Position numbers and translations under genes: made by a program. The notes under the pieces are model-generated. The model saw only the letters and a list, made by a program, of their open reading frames with translations. It ran no database searches and was not told the DNA's origin. DNA of 64,000 nt from Sequoia sempervirens (lineage: Eukaryota > Streptophyta > Pinopsida > Cupressales > Cupressaceae): NCBI GenBank assembly GCA_007258455.2, contig VDFB02254991.1:310001-374000 (forward strand), read 5' to 3'. Below, piece after piece: positions 1-11,761 of the stretch (its first letter is position 1; each line of letters begins with the position of its first letter).

Positions 1-518
1 CAATAGTGTGATTTCCCTTGGCTCCACTGTCAATTCACTATGATCCATTTATTTGCATGCTAGTCCTAGATTGTGGGTTTACAAGTTCTAGTCATGTAGG
101 ACACAACACTAAGCTCAGATTGATTGTTGTTACAATGTTACTCTACCAATCTCTTCCTTGAAGGGTAGGGACATCTATTTAATAATAGATGTGTGGGGGA
201 CTGGATATGAGTTTGTGCTTGGTAGAAAAGTGATTGAGTGATGCTTATCTTCCTTAGCAGGCAACAAGAAAACCAAGATTTAAAAGGAGGTTCCTGGACT
301 ATCTATATCTATTGCTTGAAGCTCAGTTGAGCTATATATGTACTTTGTACACATTCTTTGGAATGGAATCTTTGTTGATTAATGTTAATACATCTATGCT
401 CATTTTTTCTCTATAAAATAAAGAAATTTTTTATAGCAATGGTTTAGTTATATAGTTTATTTACTTGAAAAGTTAAAACTTAGGAAAAATTACTTCCGTG
501 AATGGTTGACATGTTACA
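1..518 (+). repeat. E1 5' LTR, 3' portion
   Basis: This is the end of the 5' LTR; its start lies upstream of the window. It matches the end of the 3' LTR (position 6 corresponds to 9321). The 3' copy carries about 30 extra bases near 9680-9710 relative to this copy. The LTR ends in TGTTACA two bases before the primer site. Confidence 0.85.
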
Positions 519-520
519 TG

Positions 521-532
521 TGGTATCAAAGC
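521..532 (+). other. E1 primer-binding site (initiator Met tRNA)
   Basis: TGGTATCAAAGC lies two bases after the LTR end. It is one base different from TGGTATCAGAGC, the complement of the 3' end of plant initiator tRNA-Met used by many plant LTR elements. Confidence 0.85.
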
Positions 533-1353
533 TACTAGGTTTAGCTCTGGAACCTATGAGCTCATTATAATTTCCATCCAATGTTATCTAATGATTGGAA
601 ATTCTTGTGCTAGGATGGTGTGTCTCCGGTTAACTGCAAGAAATTTAGTAATCGAGAATGAATGCTACATGGGGGCCAAGAAGGAAAGAGAGGCCATCAT
701 TTGAACAATTGAGGCTACCAACTATGATAATGCCATCTAGTTAAGTGACACTAAAACCTTTAGTCATGCACTTTCTCAAATTAGTGATGTAAAGAGAAAG
801 ATGAAGATGGAGGATCAATATAACTATTGACCTTCCATTCACCTGAGAAGTTTGAGTCTTTATCACTTTCTAGGGATATTCCCTCGAAAGGGAGTGTCAG
901 TCCAGAATTTATCCTTAGGGACACTAGACTTCTAGTGGTGAAAGTAAATTTAATTTCCTCGAGTAAAGAATCAAAGGGTTATGTACCTCACAACTATGTA
1001 TTGGATGACAAATCCAAAGGATATTATCCATTATGGGATTGATATGAATAAATTCTAGATGAAAAATCTCAATTTGTAGGGTATACCATGGCAATGAGTT
1101 ACGTGTCTTAGAGTGAATTCGAGGGATACTCTCCACTTGACTATCTAAATAGTCAATCCATGTAATTGAAAGGATATTGAAATCCTTGTGAATTAATGAA
1201 ATCATGTGATTATCAAAAAGCTTGTGCTTAAGTCTTATGTGGAAATCCTTATGTGTGATTAAATGCTCATTTTAATTTTTTCCATAAGATAATGATAACA
1301 TGATTAAATCTAATATGGGTGAACTTGAATAGGTATAACCTATTCTTGCAAAG
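533..1353 (+). other. E1 untranslated leader, no recognised gene
   Basis: This is the stretch between the primer site and the gag start. Short open frames occur (for example 827-1042) but match nothing I recognise and have no family-like motifs. It is read as the element's leader, with nothing else visible. Confidence 0.6.
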
Positions 1354-4300
1354 ATGGCGAGGACACAAACCAATCCTCGTGGAAGCCAAGAAGTTGGGAA
1401 AGGACCAGTAGGAGTTGAAGCTAGATGGTATTAAATCTTGACAAGATTGGGAAACTTAGAGCAAAGAATAGAGTTGAGAGGGAAGTTCCAAACAATGAGA
1501 ACAAGGGAGAAAATTATTCTCACAAACATGATCAAATCCATGAACATGAGAGAGGGAAATCACCTTCTCTATCTAAGAAAACTAACAAGAAGCATATGGT
1601 TTCTAAACTCTAGAGATATGAAGAAAATCATCCCACCTAAGTTTGAAGGAAGCACCAGCAAAGATGAAGCTGAGGCTTGGTTGGTCCAAATGGAGAAATA
1701 TTTTGAGATTCAAAATTATACTAAGGTCACCAAAGCAACATGGGGATCATATCAATTAGTAGGAGAAGTCTCTAAATGGTGGATGAACAAAAAGATGGGA
1801 CTCAGTCTTAACTCTTTGAAATTGACATGGAGTGAATTTTTTCAAAATTTCTATAAAAGATGGTTACCCCAACTCTATTTTGACCAGAAACTCACATATT
1901 TTTAGAATTTGAGACAAGGTGAGATGATGGTTAATGAATATTGGGATAAGTTTACCCATCTGCTATGTTATGTTCCTATGTACTAGAGGGATGAACACCT
2001 CTGTATAAGAAATTTTATCATGGGACATAATAATTAGATCAGTGGAGAGGTAGATGTTCATGATCTAGCTACTATGGATGTTGTGTATGAGAAAGCAGTT
2101 AAACAAGAGAAAAATCTCAAAGCTATCTCCATCTATTAGGAAAACAAGAATCATAAGAGGGTTGTGGGAGTTCATGACAAACCAACTCTAAGGAAGGTTG
2201 AAGTGGTGCAAAATGTGCCAAAGCAAGGGGGAAAATGATTCCATAATAGTGGGAAGGAGTCAAGAAGGGAACAAAGGAAGAATGGTTCTAGTGGTGGGAA
2301 TACCAACAATGTTGGTGGAAATGCTAGTAAATTTGGAGAACCTACAAGGAAGAAAGGGTCGACTACTAGATGTTTCACTTGTGGAGGAGACCACTATGCC
2401 AGTCAATGTCCTAATAAGGCTTTGGGGTCATGACCTTATGGTAATCCACTTCCTACCTAGAAAGTGATGTTCCAACAAAAGATTCATGCTACTGTGGATG
2501 ATCGTCAGGTGGAGTATCAGGTAACTCCAATAGAGACTCTAGGTATTTTGTTTGGCTTACCCATTTCTATACTTATAGATACTGGGGCAACTAAAAGTTT
2601 TATTTCACCTAGAGTAGCTAAGCAAATATCTAGAAAATCTGGTTACATGGCAAAGTATTGGGTTGTAGAATATGCAAACCAGAAAAGAGAAATGGTGGAG
2701 AAATGTTTATTCAAAGCTAGGATAGAGCTACCTTGTTTTTATATAGAAGTGAACCTATATGTCGAACCTTTAGGATCCTATGATGTTATCCTAGGTATGA
2801 ACTAGTTGTGGAGACACAGGGCCAAGGTAGATTTCCATGCCAAAATAGTAGAATTTTTAGATGATCTTGGTAATCAAGTGAAGTTTCAAGGGATACCTAG
2901 GGAGGTCAAGATTCATCAGATCTCCACAATGCTATTGTTAAGGGCTAAGAAGAAAGGGTGCAAGCTCTTTTCTATCAAGATGGAAAATATAGAAGTGTAT
3001 AAAGGATCAAATTCACAAGATAACCTTGATAACTTTGGATCACATAACTTCCAAGGGATAGAAGATGGAGAAATGGAATAAAATAGAATGTCGAATATGG
3101 AGAGGTACCCTATTCTCAAGAAGTTTTCAGATGTATTTCCAAATGAATTACCTGGGTTACCACCAAAAAGGATATTTTATTTCTCAATAGATATAGTTCC
3201 AAGATCTGAACCTCTTTCCAAGGTACCTTATAGAATAATGACAACTAAAATTAATGGAGCTTAAGGAACAACTAGATGAAATGATGTCTAAAGGGTTGAT
3301 AAGACCACAATAATCTTTGTGGAAAAGAAGGATGGTACTTTACATTTGTGCATAGATTATCACATGCTTAACAAAGCTACAGTAAAGAATAAGTATCCAT
3401 TGCCATGCATTGATGATCTATTTGATCAAATGAGGGGAGTTGTATTTTCTAAGATTAATCTAAGATCTGGATATCATCAATTGAGAGTTAGGGATGAAGA
3501 TAGCTTTAAGACTATTTTTAGAACTAGATATGGACATTATGAGTTCACATTTCTACCCTTTGGTTTAACAAATGCACTTGTAGCATTTATGAACCTTATT
3601 AATAACATATTTAGGGATTTTCTAGATATTTTTTTCTTGGTTTTCCTAGATGATATTTTGATATATTCAAAGAATGAGGAGGAACATTGTAAACATTTAG
3701 AGATAGTGGTACAATGACTTGCAAAACAATAATTGTATGGAAAACTCTCTAAGTGTACCTTCCTTTAGAATTGAGTACATTATCTTGGACATGTGATCTT
3801 AGTAGAAGGGATTTCAATAGATCCAGCTAAGATCAAGGCAATGCTAGAATGGCGAGTTCCCAAAAGTGTATTTGAGGTTAGGAGTTTTATGGGCTTGGCA
3901 GGATACTATAGAACATTTGTTGCAAAATTTTCTAAGATAGCCTTTCCAATTACCTATTTGTGGAAGAAAGGGAAGAATTTTGAATGGACAGAGAAGTGCC
4001 AAGTAGCCTTTGACCTACTCAAATAAAAGTTGACTACTGCACCTATTTTTAATCTACCAGATCCTGAGGGTGACTTTACTGCTATCATGGATGCATTAGG
4101 AGAGGGCTTAGGAGGTGTTCTAATGCAACAAGGGCAAGTAATTGCTTATGAGTCAAGATATTTGAAACCTTATGAGAAAAATTATGTGTTGCATGATTTA
4201 GAGTTAGTAGTTGTAGTTCACACATTGAAAATGTGGAGACATTACTTGTTAGGGAAACCTTTTGAAATGAGAAATGATCATCATTGATTAAAATATCTAT

Positions 4301-5903
4301 TCACTCAACCTAATCTAAATGCAAGAAAAAGAAGATGGTTGGAGTTAATAGTTGATTATGACTTCAATATCATATTATTAAAGGGAAAGAAAATTAGGTT
4401 ACCAATGCCTTGACTCAAAAACATCATATTGCCTCAATAGTGACAATTCAAACTAACTTTAAAGGTCAAGTGTTGCAAAAATGCAAAGAGGATAAGTACT
4501 ATAAGCAAGTTAAGCAAGCATTCACAAGAAATATGCAAGATGGTAGGTATGAAGGTTTTCATTTTGAACCTAATGGATTACTTAGATATAAGGGGAGAAT
4601 GTATGTACCTGACTTAGAAGAGCTAAGAAATATAGTATGGAAAGAAGTTCATGAAGCACCGTACTTTGGACACCCTGGAGTGATGAAAATATTGGCAGAT
4701 GTAAAGCCACTATAGTTTTGGAAAGGGATGAAAGGAGATGTTTCTATATTTTTGGCATAGGGTCTTGAATGTCAAAGGGTGAAAGCAGAGCTTCATCATC
4801 CTACAGGTTTGTTATACCCACATGATATACTAGAGAGGAAATGGCAAGCCATAAGTATGGATTTTGTGCAAAGATTTCCTATGTCAAGAAATAAGAACAA
4901 TTACATTCTTGTAGTTGTAGATAAGCTTACTAGGGTAGCGGATTTTATACCCAGGAATCTAACTAGTGGAGCTCCTGTCATAGCAAGGAAATTTGTGCAA
5001 GAAGTGTTTAGGCTACATGGAATTCCTGAGAAGATAATTTTGGATAGGGATGCATGAGTCACTTCTAGGTTTTGGAAAACCTTATTTTTTGCACTAGGGA
5101 CTCAACTAAATATTAGCTTAGCATATCATTCGGAAACAGATGGAAAAATAGAAAGGGTGAATCAAGTATTGGAAGAGCTACTTAGAATGTATTGCATGGA
5201 TCAACAATATAAGTGGGAAGACTACTTGCCTTTATTATAATTTTCTTACAATAATTCCTACCATTCCACAATAAAGATGGATCCTTTTGAAGCATTATAT
5301 GGTCAAAATTGTCAAACCCCTATAAGTTTGGATAGACTTGAAGATCGAGTGAGCCTTGGGCTAGAAATGTTGGCTAAAATGGAAGAGAAAGTGAGGATTA
5401 TTAAGAAAAGGTTAGTTGAAGCTAATGATAGAAAAAAAAGTTACAATGATGCAAAGAGAGTGCCCCAAAATTTTGCAATATGTGACAAGGTGTTGTTGAG
5501 AGTGAAACCTCACAAGAGTTCAATCGAATTTGGGAAATATTCCAAATTAGCTCCATGATATGTAGGACCTTTTTAGATTATTGAGGAAGTGAATCTAATA
5601 GCTTATTGAATTGCATTGCCACCAGCTCTTGCTAGGATGTATAATGTCTTTCATGTGTCATACCTAAAGAAGTATGTGCCAGGTGATAAACATGTGATTG
5701 ATTGGAATGATTTATAGATATAGGACCCTAGAGTGGTAACTCTCGAGCCTATCAAGGTGCTTGAAACACATAAGCTTCTCTTGCATAACAGGGAAGTTCT
5801 ACAGTGCAAAGTTTACTGTGAATAGTATGTAGAAGAATTTGCTACTTGGGAAGACTATGTTGAGATACATCAGAAGTTTCGTCATGTTTTCAATGCATTT
5901 TAA
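1354..5903 (+). pseudogene. E1 gag-pol polyprotein, many stops
   Basis: The ATG at 1354 opens a frame that stays in phase to about 4300, interrupted by many stop codons. One net frameshift lies between about 4290 and 4410, and the second frame runs to the TAA at 5901. In order: gag core (about 1620-2150); zinc knuckle CFTCGGDHYASQC at 2371-2409; aspartic protease with DTGA at 2578-2589; RT (about 3100-3720) with FLDD at 3643-3654; RNase H (about 4050-4290); integrase with a GHPG-type N-terminal zinc region near 4665, core residues near 4860, 5047 and 5150, and a GPF-type region near 5565; and a chromodomain-like tail ending in a TWE-type motif near 5845. Many stops fall where the family has Trp, Gln or Arg. 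The product would be a retrotransposon polyprotein; this copy cannot make it. Confidence 0.85.
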
Positions 5904-5980
5904 AGTACTTGAAAATAATATGTTGTTTATTTTATTAGTTTATATTGCTACATAAAAATCATCTAGGATGACTATTTGCA

Positions 5981-5992
5981 AGGGGGGGAGTA
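5981..5992 (+). other. E1 polypurine tract
   Basis: AGGGGGGGAGTA lies directly before the TGTTACACCCC that begins the 3' LTR. It is the expected plus-strand primer for reverse transcription. Confidence 0.85.
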
Positions 5993-6796
5993 TGTTACAC
6001 CCCAATTGTGTAATTAGGTATAGTTATTATTACTATATAGGGTAAATATTACATATGTGAATGTACTCTAAATTCTAATTGAGAATATATGTGTGGTTGC
6101 ACTTTGTTATCAATGAATTGTGAATGAATGTTATTTCATTTAATGTTATGTGATAGAATGCACATATGAGAAATATATGGTTATTGAATTGGATATTCTA
6201 ACTATGGATAAATACTATGTGAAAGCATTTTATGTTGAACAACTGACTACCATAGGAATGCATTGGTTGGATGCAGGTATATGTTTAATCCTCTAGGTGG
6301 AGGGGAAGTATCACTCAGGAGAAGAACTTGGTCGGGTAACCAGTAATGTAACCTAACTGATCTTACACACATACTCATAGTAGAATGGTTGAGTAAAGAA
6401 CTAATGTTAGGAATCAGTAAGTCATCCTTAGTATGATGTGTTTGCAATAGTAAGGGTCTTGATTACTATTGAATGCATGCTTGGATGAAGTTTATATGTT
6501 TAGATTTTATGAGTTCTACCCTATATTACTATGCTTGTATTGATGGGTTGAACACACATGGAATGTATGTATATGTATACATATGCATGTCAACAATAGA
6601 CCATATGCATGAAGGCACACACACATGAGAGTACATAGGTAGACATACCTACACACACTTATGAATGGGTTTCTTATGAGCATGGAGCTATCGAATGAAT
6701 AATACGACATGAATGTGTATATGTATTAATATAGGTCACACGTCTATTCCCTATCAACACGATAGTAATTGTGTATGTGCTTGATTGTGCAATTGA

Positions 6797-7018
6797 ATGT
6801 ATGTATATATATATGAGATATATACATATATCCATATGTACACATGTATTGATACGTATGTATGTTTGAAAAATGGAAATGTCCATACAAATGTATCATT
6901 ATATGTATACATATGTATGCATGTACATACAGGAATATATATATATATATACATATACATAAATACATACATACATACATATATAAATATATATTTATAT
7001 ATATATATATATATATGT
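6797..7018. repeat. Microsatellite tract, (TA)n and (CATA)n
   Basis: Dense alternating purine-pyrimidine repeats, mostly TA, TATG and CATA units, end in a TA run at about 6992-7015. Tyr/Ile/His-rich open frames on both strands here are translation artefacts. Confidence 0.9.
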
Positions 7019-7174
7019 AATTCTTGGGGCCGATTTATATATATGAAACATAAGACGATTGTATATAAGATATGAAAATATTTAAAGGCTAAATAATACA
7101 TATGTTGACATTGGATAAAGGGCGAATCAAATGCAAAGTATTGCGCATTAATAAAGGTTGATATGGAAGATAAC

Positions 7175-7972
7175 GGGTATGTGCAGGATCATGATGGGCC
7201 AAAAAGTGGTGATATGATGGGTATGTGTAGGGTATGTGGCTAGTGACTTTTTATTTACCCAAAATTGATGAAACAAAAAGGGTTTTTAAAGGACATTCTC
7301 AACTTTCCACCAATATAAATTATGCTTTACTTTGAATTTAATAAATAATTATTATTCATTTTCTATTTGAATTATGACTAAAGTCTTGATTGATAGGTTG
7401 ATTGAGAAACATCTATAGCTTTCAAATGGTGTCACATTTTTTGAATCTGAAACATGCATCACATTTTATGCTTCACATACTATAGGATTAAAAAAAAAAT
7501 GAATTTCATGAAGTTTTGACCAAGTTAAGGTGGTCAGACATACAAGTTTTTATATTTTAAAAAGTTGTAATAAAAAAAATCATAATTAATTATTTACTTG
7601 GAAAAAAATTACAAAAAAATATGCATCACATCAAGACATGAGTCCTCTACACATATCTAAAATATTATAAAAAAATATTATCATTTTATTGTGGTTAGGG
7701 TGGTCAGATAGACACCTACTTATTTTTTCCCTGAAATTTAAGTACTACTGCATTGAAATTTCAAAATTTCACCAAATAGATTTAAAAAAGAAAAAAAAAA
7801 TCCTAGTAGTTTAGAAACTACATTCAATTTGCTACAGATTCTATTCTTACATATTTTTGAAATAATATAGATAAATTATTCAAATTTTTACGTCAAGTTT
7901 CCTAACTCTAATTTTTCTAAATTTTTCACCACTTAAGGGTCTGTTTTTTCCATAATGATCCTGCACATACCC
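7175..7972. mobile_element. Non-autonomous inverted-repeat (MITE-like) DNA transposon in E1 3' LTR
   Basis: The left end GGGTATGTGCAGGATCAT (7175) is matched by its reverse complement at the right end (to 7972). About 22 of the first 23 bases agree, with weaker inverted homology further in (AGTGGTGA on both arms). The flanks are TAAC at 7171-7174 and TAAC at 7973-7976, a likely 3-4 bp target duplication. The interior is AT-rich with no coding frame. A short TAA-type duplication would suit PIF/Harbinger, but I do not recognise the termini and leave the superfamily open. Confidence 0.75.
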
Positions 7973-8548
7973 TAACCATAGTCGATACTATTGGAAATAC
8001 CTTTTCATTAAATTAAACAATGAATTACTCCAACTTGGGCATTTTTATACAAATAAATGGAATGTTATAAGCTACAATATAAAGTATAAAGCACATGATA
8101 GTAGGAAAAGTGCATTGCAAGATATGAAATGGTCATAGAACAAATAATACACTATTATTGAGGAGTGACTCATCTTTTCTCTATTGCTTAGTTAAATTAT
8201 GAACAAGTTGACATGATATAGGTGTTTCTTGTAAACAAAGGACTATTTCAATAGGAATATAACTACACCAAAATATAAGGAGTTGGTTGAGTACTTAGCA
8301 CCAACATATAGAAGCTCTTAAATTTTTAGAATTCTATCTTGTTTGCAATTCAACTCTCATCATTTGAAGATGTGCATATTTGAATTAGATTTTTGCTATT
8401 GTCAAGTAGAAGGGTTGATCTATAGTATTTTATGATGATTTTATATTTAGTTTGCTTCCACCTTTAAGTTGTTTGTAGTGACTCAACTTGCATGGAAAGA
8501 AATGTCGATTAGAATTCCTTTTCAGTAGGCTACAATGTCTCAAAATTT

Positions 8549-8557
8549 TATAAATAG
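8549..8557 (+). promoter_or_regulatory. Candidate TATA box of E1 LTR
   Basis: TATAAATAG is followed by sequence typical of the U3/R junction in plant LTRs. It would put the U3/R boundary near 8580 and leave about 1.2 kb of R-U5. Position and motif only; no transcript evidence. Confidence 0.5.
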
Positions 8558-9825
8558 ATGAGGAAACTCCCTTATTTGGAATTCATTCTTCTACAAACTT
8601 ATTCTACTGCAATCATTTGGAGAGTTGTTTATTCTGTGAGCTGAGAGTTATAGTGTGGGATTTGTGAAATACTTTGTGAGTGAAAATTGTTTCTTGAGAG
8701 AAGTATAGTGAGATATTGCTTTAGAAGGATTAAATGAAGCTAGAAAACTATCGTTGGAAGGCTATGCATCAAGTCAGTCAATTGGATTAAGCATATATAG
8801 GCATGAGGATATATTCTTCTCTTATTTGTCTTTATTTATGAAATATTGGAATTTGAACGCTTATATGATCTACTTGAGATTACTTGGAATAGGGAATCAT
8901 AGTATTTTCTTGGAAAAGGAAATAGACAATTTTATGATATCTATGAAAGTGCTTGTACTTACTCCATAATAGGAGGAATTTTTTGTCATTAGTATAAGTA
9001 TACTAGATATTATTAAGCAAGGATAGCTTATGTGATATTCATAGCTAAGTTATTTGATTATATTAGATAGCTTATAAAGTTACACCTAGGGTTTGATTAT
9101 CCTTTGAAGGGAGGGTAACTTGTATTTATCCTTTATGAGTAGATATACCATTAAGATGTGGGAACGGGGAATAGGTTATCTCTAGGGTTAAATACTACCC
9201 ATTGAAGGATAAACCTATGCATAAAATATAGTGGCCTTAAGTCAAATTGAGCTTGAGTAGTGTATGTGAGTAGGATGACTATCACCCGAAGTATTGGGTG
9301 AGAACATTTTGGCCAAAGTAGTGTGATTTCCTTTGGATCCACTGTCAAATCATCATGATCCATTTATTTGCATGCTAGTCCTCGATTGTGGGTTTAAAAG
9401 TTCTAGTCATGTAGGACACAACACTAAGCTTAGATTGGTTGTCATTACGAGGTTACTCTACCAATATCTTCGTCGAAGGGTGGGGAAATCTATCAAATGA
9501 TAGATGTGTGGGGGATCACATATGAGTCTGTGGTTGGCGGAAAAGAACTTGAGTTATGCTTCTCATCCTTAGCAGGAAACAAGAAGACCAAGATTTGAAA
9601 GGAGGTTCTTGGACTATCTATATCTATTGCTTGAAGCTCATTTGAGCTGTGTATGTACTTTATACACATTCTTTAGAATATTGTAATCATGAAATTATTT
9701 TATTAGAATGGAATCTTTTTTTATTATTGTTAAGACATCTATGTTCATTTGTTCTCTATAAAATACATAACTTTTTTATATTAATGGTTTAGTTATATAG
9801 TTTATCTACTTGCAAAGTGAAATTT

Positions 9826-10297
9826 TCTATAGCAACGATTAAGTTACGATGAGAAACCAACACAGAGGCATGAATTTCTCATTGTAAGGTAAGAAGCCTA
9901 CATAGAGGCATGACTTCCTCTCTAAGCTATCCATTGGGAAAACTCACCAAGTGGACATCTTGAGGTCCACTACCCCAGAGTGACTGCATGTTTAAGACAA
10001 ATAGCTTAGACAATAGTTGGGGCTTGATCCACCCCCCTTTTAATTTTTGTTTTTGTTTTTGTTTCATTTATTCATCAGCATTGTATGTTTGTGTATCTTG
10101 TCTTGCTACTACATATCATACATCTTGTGTCTGTCCCTCTATGCTTATGATGGATTGACGTGGGATCTTGGATCCTAGGGGCTTAATCACCCTCCTTGAT
10201 CTTTGTCATCCTATACCATCCACATTGGTACACTTCAACCCCTCTTGATTACTTTAGTGTGAGTTTGATGCAAGTTCCTCCTCTCAAGTTAAAGTGG
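9826..10297 (+). other. Unassigned retroelement remnant
   Basis: There is no coding frame. A short direct repeat (CAGAGGCATGA-like and TAGAGGCATGA-like, near 9863 and 9904) and a pyrimidine/TTTTTG-rich tract near 10035-10065 are present. AAAGTGGGGCTAAA at about 10281-10294 looks like a polypurine tract before a TGTGGTGTAGG start, so this could be the 3' untranslated end of a gypsy element. Confidence 0.35.
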
Positions 10298-10650
10298 GGC
10301 TAAATGTGGTGTAGGAAAAGGTATCACTTTTTCACACTTAATTTGGAAGTAATTAATAATAAAATGAGTTTAATTATGCCATAATTTAGTGTTGTAATAT
10401 GTTTTGCATTTTCACATTAAGTTTAGGGACCTTCTAAATAAAATGGACTTAATTATGCCTTATTTTTTATGTTGTAAGGTGGACCTTTACACTTTCACAT
10501 TAATCTAGGGATTTATTAATTAATTTAGGTTAATTTTCCTTAATTGGCCCCTTTAATTCAAATACAAGCCTAATTAAATACAATTTTTGAGGGATAAAAC
10601 TTGACATTAATAAGTGCTAGTACACAAAACTTAACTTTGGAAGATGTGTA

Positions 10651-10825
10651 TCCTAGGTAAGTGACCTAGGACCCATTCACCGTAGGGTGAATGGGTCCTC
10701 ACTTAGATCTAGGACCCTAATTTAACATAATGTTTAACATTGGCTGGTGTGTGTCCTAGGTAAGTTTCCTAGGACCCATTTTCCCTATGGCGAATGGGTC
10801 CTTACTTAGACCTAGGACCCCCCTT
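10651..10825. repeat. Duplicated hairpin-forming repeat
   Basis: Two direct copies, about 105 bases apart, start TCCTAGGTAAGT and each folds on itself. In the first, GGACCCATTCACC at 10669-10681 pairs perfectly with 10686-10698 across a 4-base loop. In the second, GGACCCATT pairs with AATGGGTCC and the outer arms CCTAGGTAAGT and ACTTAGACCTAGG also pair. A decayed relative (GACCCATTCCCC...) occurs near 11997. Function unknown. Confidence 0.7.
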
Positions 10826-11117
10826 TGAAATATGTTTTGATAGTATTTTAATGATTTAAAATCTATAATTCAATGTCGGCTTATGATATTTTAATTTTGA
10901 GAATTAATATTAAGATACATATAAATACAAGGTTATTTCAGTTAGTTTCACCTAGATTTTCAAGTGTCCAAATTCTAAGGAAAAGTTTATGATCAAGATT
11001 ATTGTCAAGAGCATTCAAGGGTGGATTTCTTCATTATTTTTTGCAACACTCAAGATCCAATAATTGTGTCAAATTTATGTGGAGTCATGCATGGTTTTAG
11101 AGCTAAATTGTTGATTT

Positions 11118-11515
11118 TGTTGCAAGGTGTGACCCTTGGTCTCCTCTTCCTATGGTAGGCGTAGTCTAGCTCAACGCTTGGGATTCATGACATGGTTTAA
11201 CCGCTTCTTGTGGATCTTGATCTTGTATAAATCTAGCAGTTGTATCAGGCATTAACAGGTCAATCTATTGGTGCAATGACAACCGTCTTTGCAAAAATTG
11301 GTATCAGAGCCGAGGTCACAAGTTCAAACCCCGCGCTTGCACTGGGGGGAGGATTGTTGCAAGGTGTGACCCTTGGTATCCTCTTCCTGTGGTAGGCATA
11401 GTCCAGCGCGACGCTTGGGCTACGTGACATGGTTTAACCACCTTCTGTGGATCTTGATCTTGTATAAATCCAGTGGTTGTATCAGGCATTAATAGGTCGA
11501 TCTTTTGGTGCAACA
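11118..11515 (+). mobile_element. TRIM: terminal-repeat retrotransposon in miniature (398 bp)
   Basis: Two direct repeats (11118-11281 and 11355-11515), both starting TGTTGCAAGG and ending in CA, flank a 73-base interior. Directly inside is TGGTATCAGAGC (11299-11310), a perfect initiator tRNA-Met primer site. A polypurine tract GGGGGGAGGA (11344-11353) lies before the second repeat. The flanks GATTT (11113-11117) and GATGT (11516-11520) fit a 5-bp target duplication with one change. There is no coding capacity; such elements depend on proteins from others. Confidence 0.88.
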
Positions 11516-11761
11516 GATGTAGGTTTCATGATTCAATCAAGCATTCAAAGTATCATTTCAAGCAAAGATTCAAAGTAAATATCCACATCTATTGAATCCA
11601 TTTCATGCAAGTTTCAAACCTCCACTATCAAGGTTTCTAGTAAGGTTTGGTGAGTTGTTACATTGACTTGTTCATTCATCATTTCTTCATAATTTTCTAT
11701 TTCATTTCAAGGTTTAATTATGAAAACGGGGTATGACCAAGGAAAACCCCCATTCCCTAAC

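Larger units (their letters stand above)
1..9825 (+). mobile_element. E1: Ty3/gypsy chromovirus-like LTR retrotransposon (Tekay/Del-like), 5' end outside window
   Basis: The order read on the plus strand is partial 5' LTR, primer site, gag, protease, RT, RNase H, integrase, chromodomain-like tail, polypurine tract and 3' LTR. Bases 1-480 align with 9316-9820, which identifies the two LTRs. The 3' LTR is about 3.8 kb, long even for gypsy elements but in the range known for Tekay/Del chromoviruses. The coding part is full of stops and the two LTR copies differ at many positions, so the copy is old and inactive. The lineage call rests on the integrase C-terminus and LTR length; a domain phylogeny was not possible here. 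Confidence 0.85.
5993..9825 (+). repeat. E1 3' LTR (about 3.8 kb)
   Basis: It starts TGTTACACC directly after the polypurine tract. Homology to the 5' LTR end runs to about 9825, then stops some 40 bases short of the expected terminal TGTTACA, so the 3' terminus is deleted or replaced. It contains a TATA box at 8549, a TA/CATA-rich microsatellite tract at 6797-7018 and a 798-bp inverted-repeat transposon at 7175-7972. Without that insertion the LTR would be about 3.0 kb. The small open frames inside are not genes. Confidence 0.8.
10298..11761 (+). repeat. Possible 3' or solo LTR of an unidentified element
   Basis: The segment begins TGTGGTGTAGG after a polypurine-like tract and ends CCCTAACA before an A-run, giving TGT...ACA termini. 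No second copy exists in the window to prove it is an LTR and no target duplication is clear. It contains the hairpin pair at 10650-10820 and the TRIM at 11118-11515, so without the TRIM it would be about 1.06 kb. Confidence 0.3.

Noticed and set aside
6754..7101. Open frames on both strands rich in Tyr, Ile and His
   Set aside because: They are direct translations of the TA/CATA microsatellite.
7480..7740. Direct repeats of AGGTGGTCAGA inside the inverted-repeat transposon
   Set aside because: Only two short copies; consistent with chance or internal slippage.
11299..11335. SINE with a tRNA-derived B box (GTTCAAACCCC)
   Set aside because: It lies between two direct repeats with an exact primer site and a polypurine tract; no A box at proper spacing and no A-rich tail. 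TRIM explains it better.
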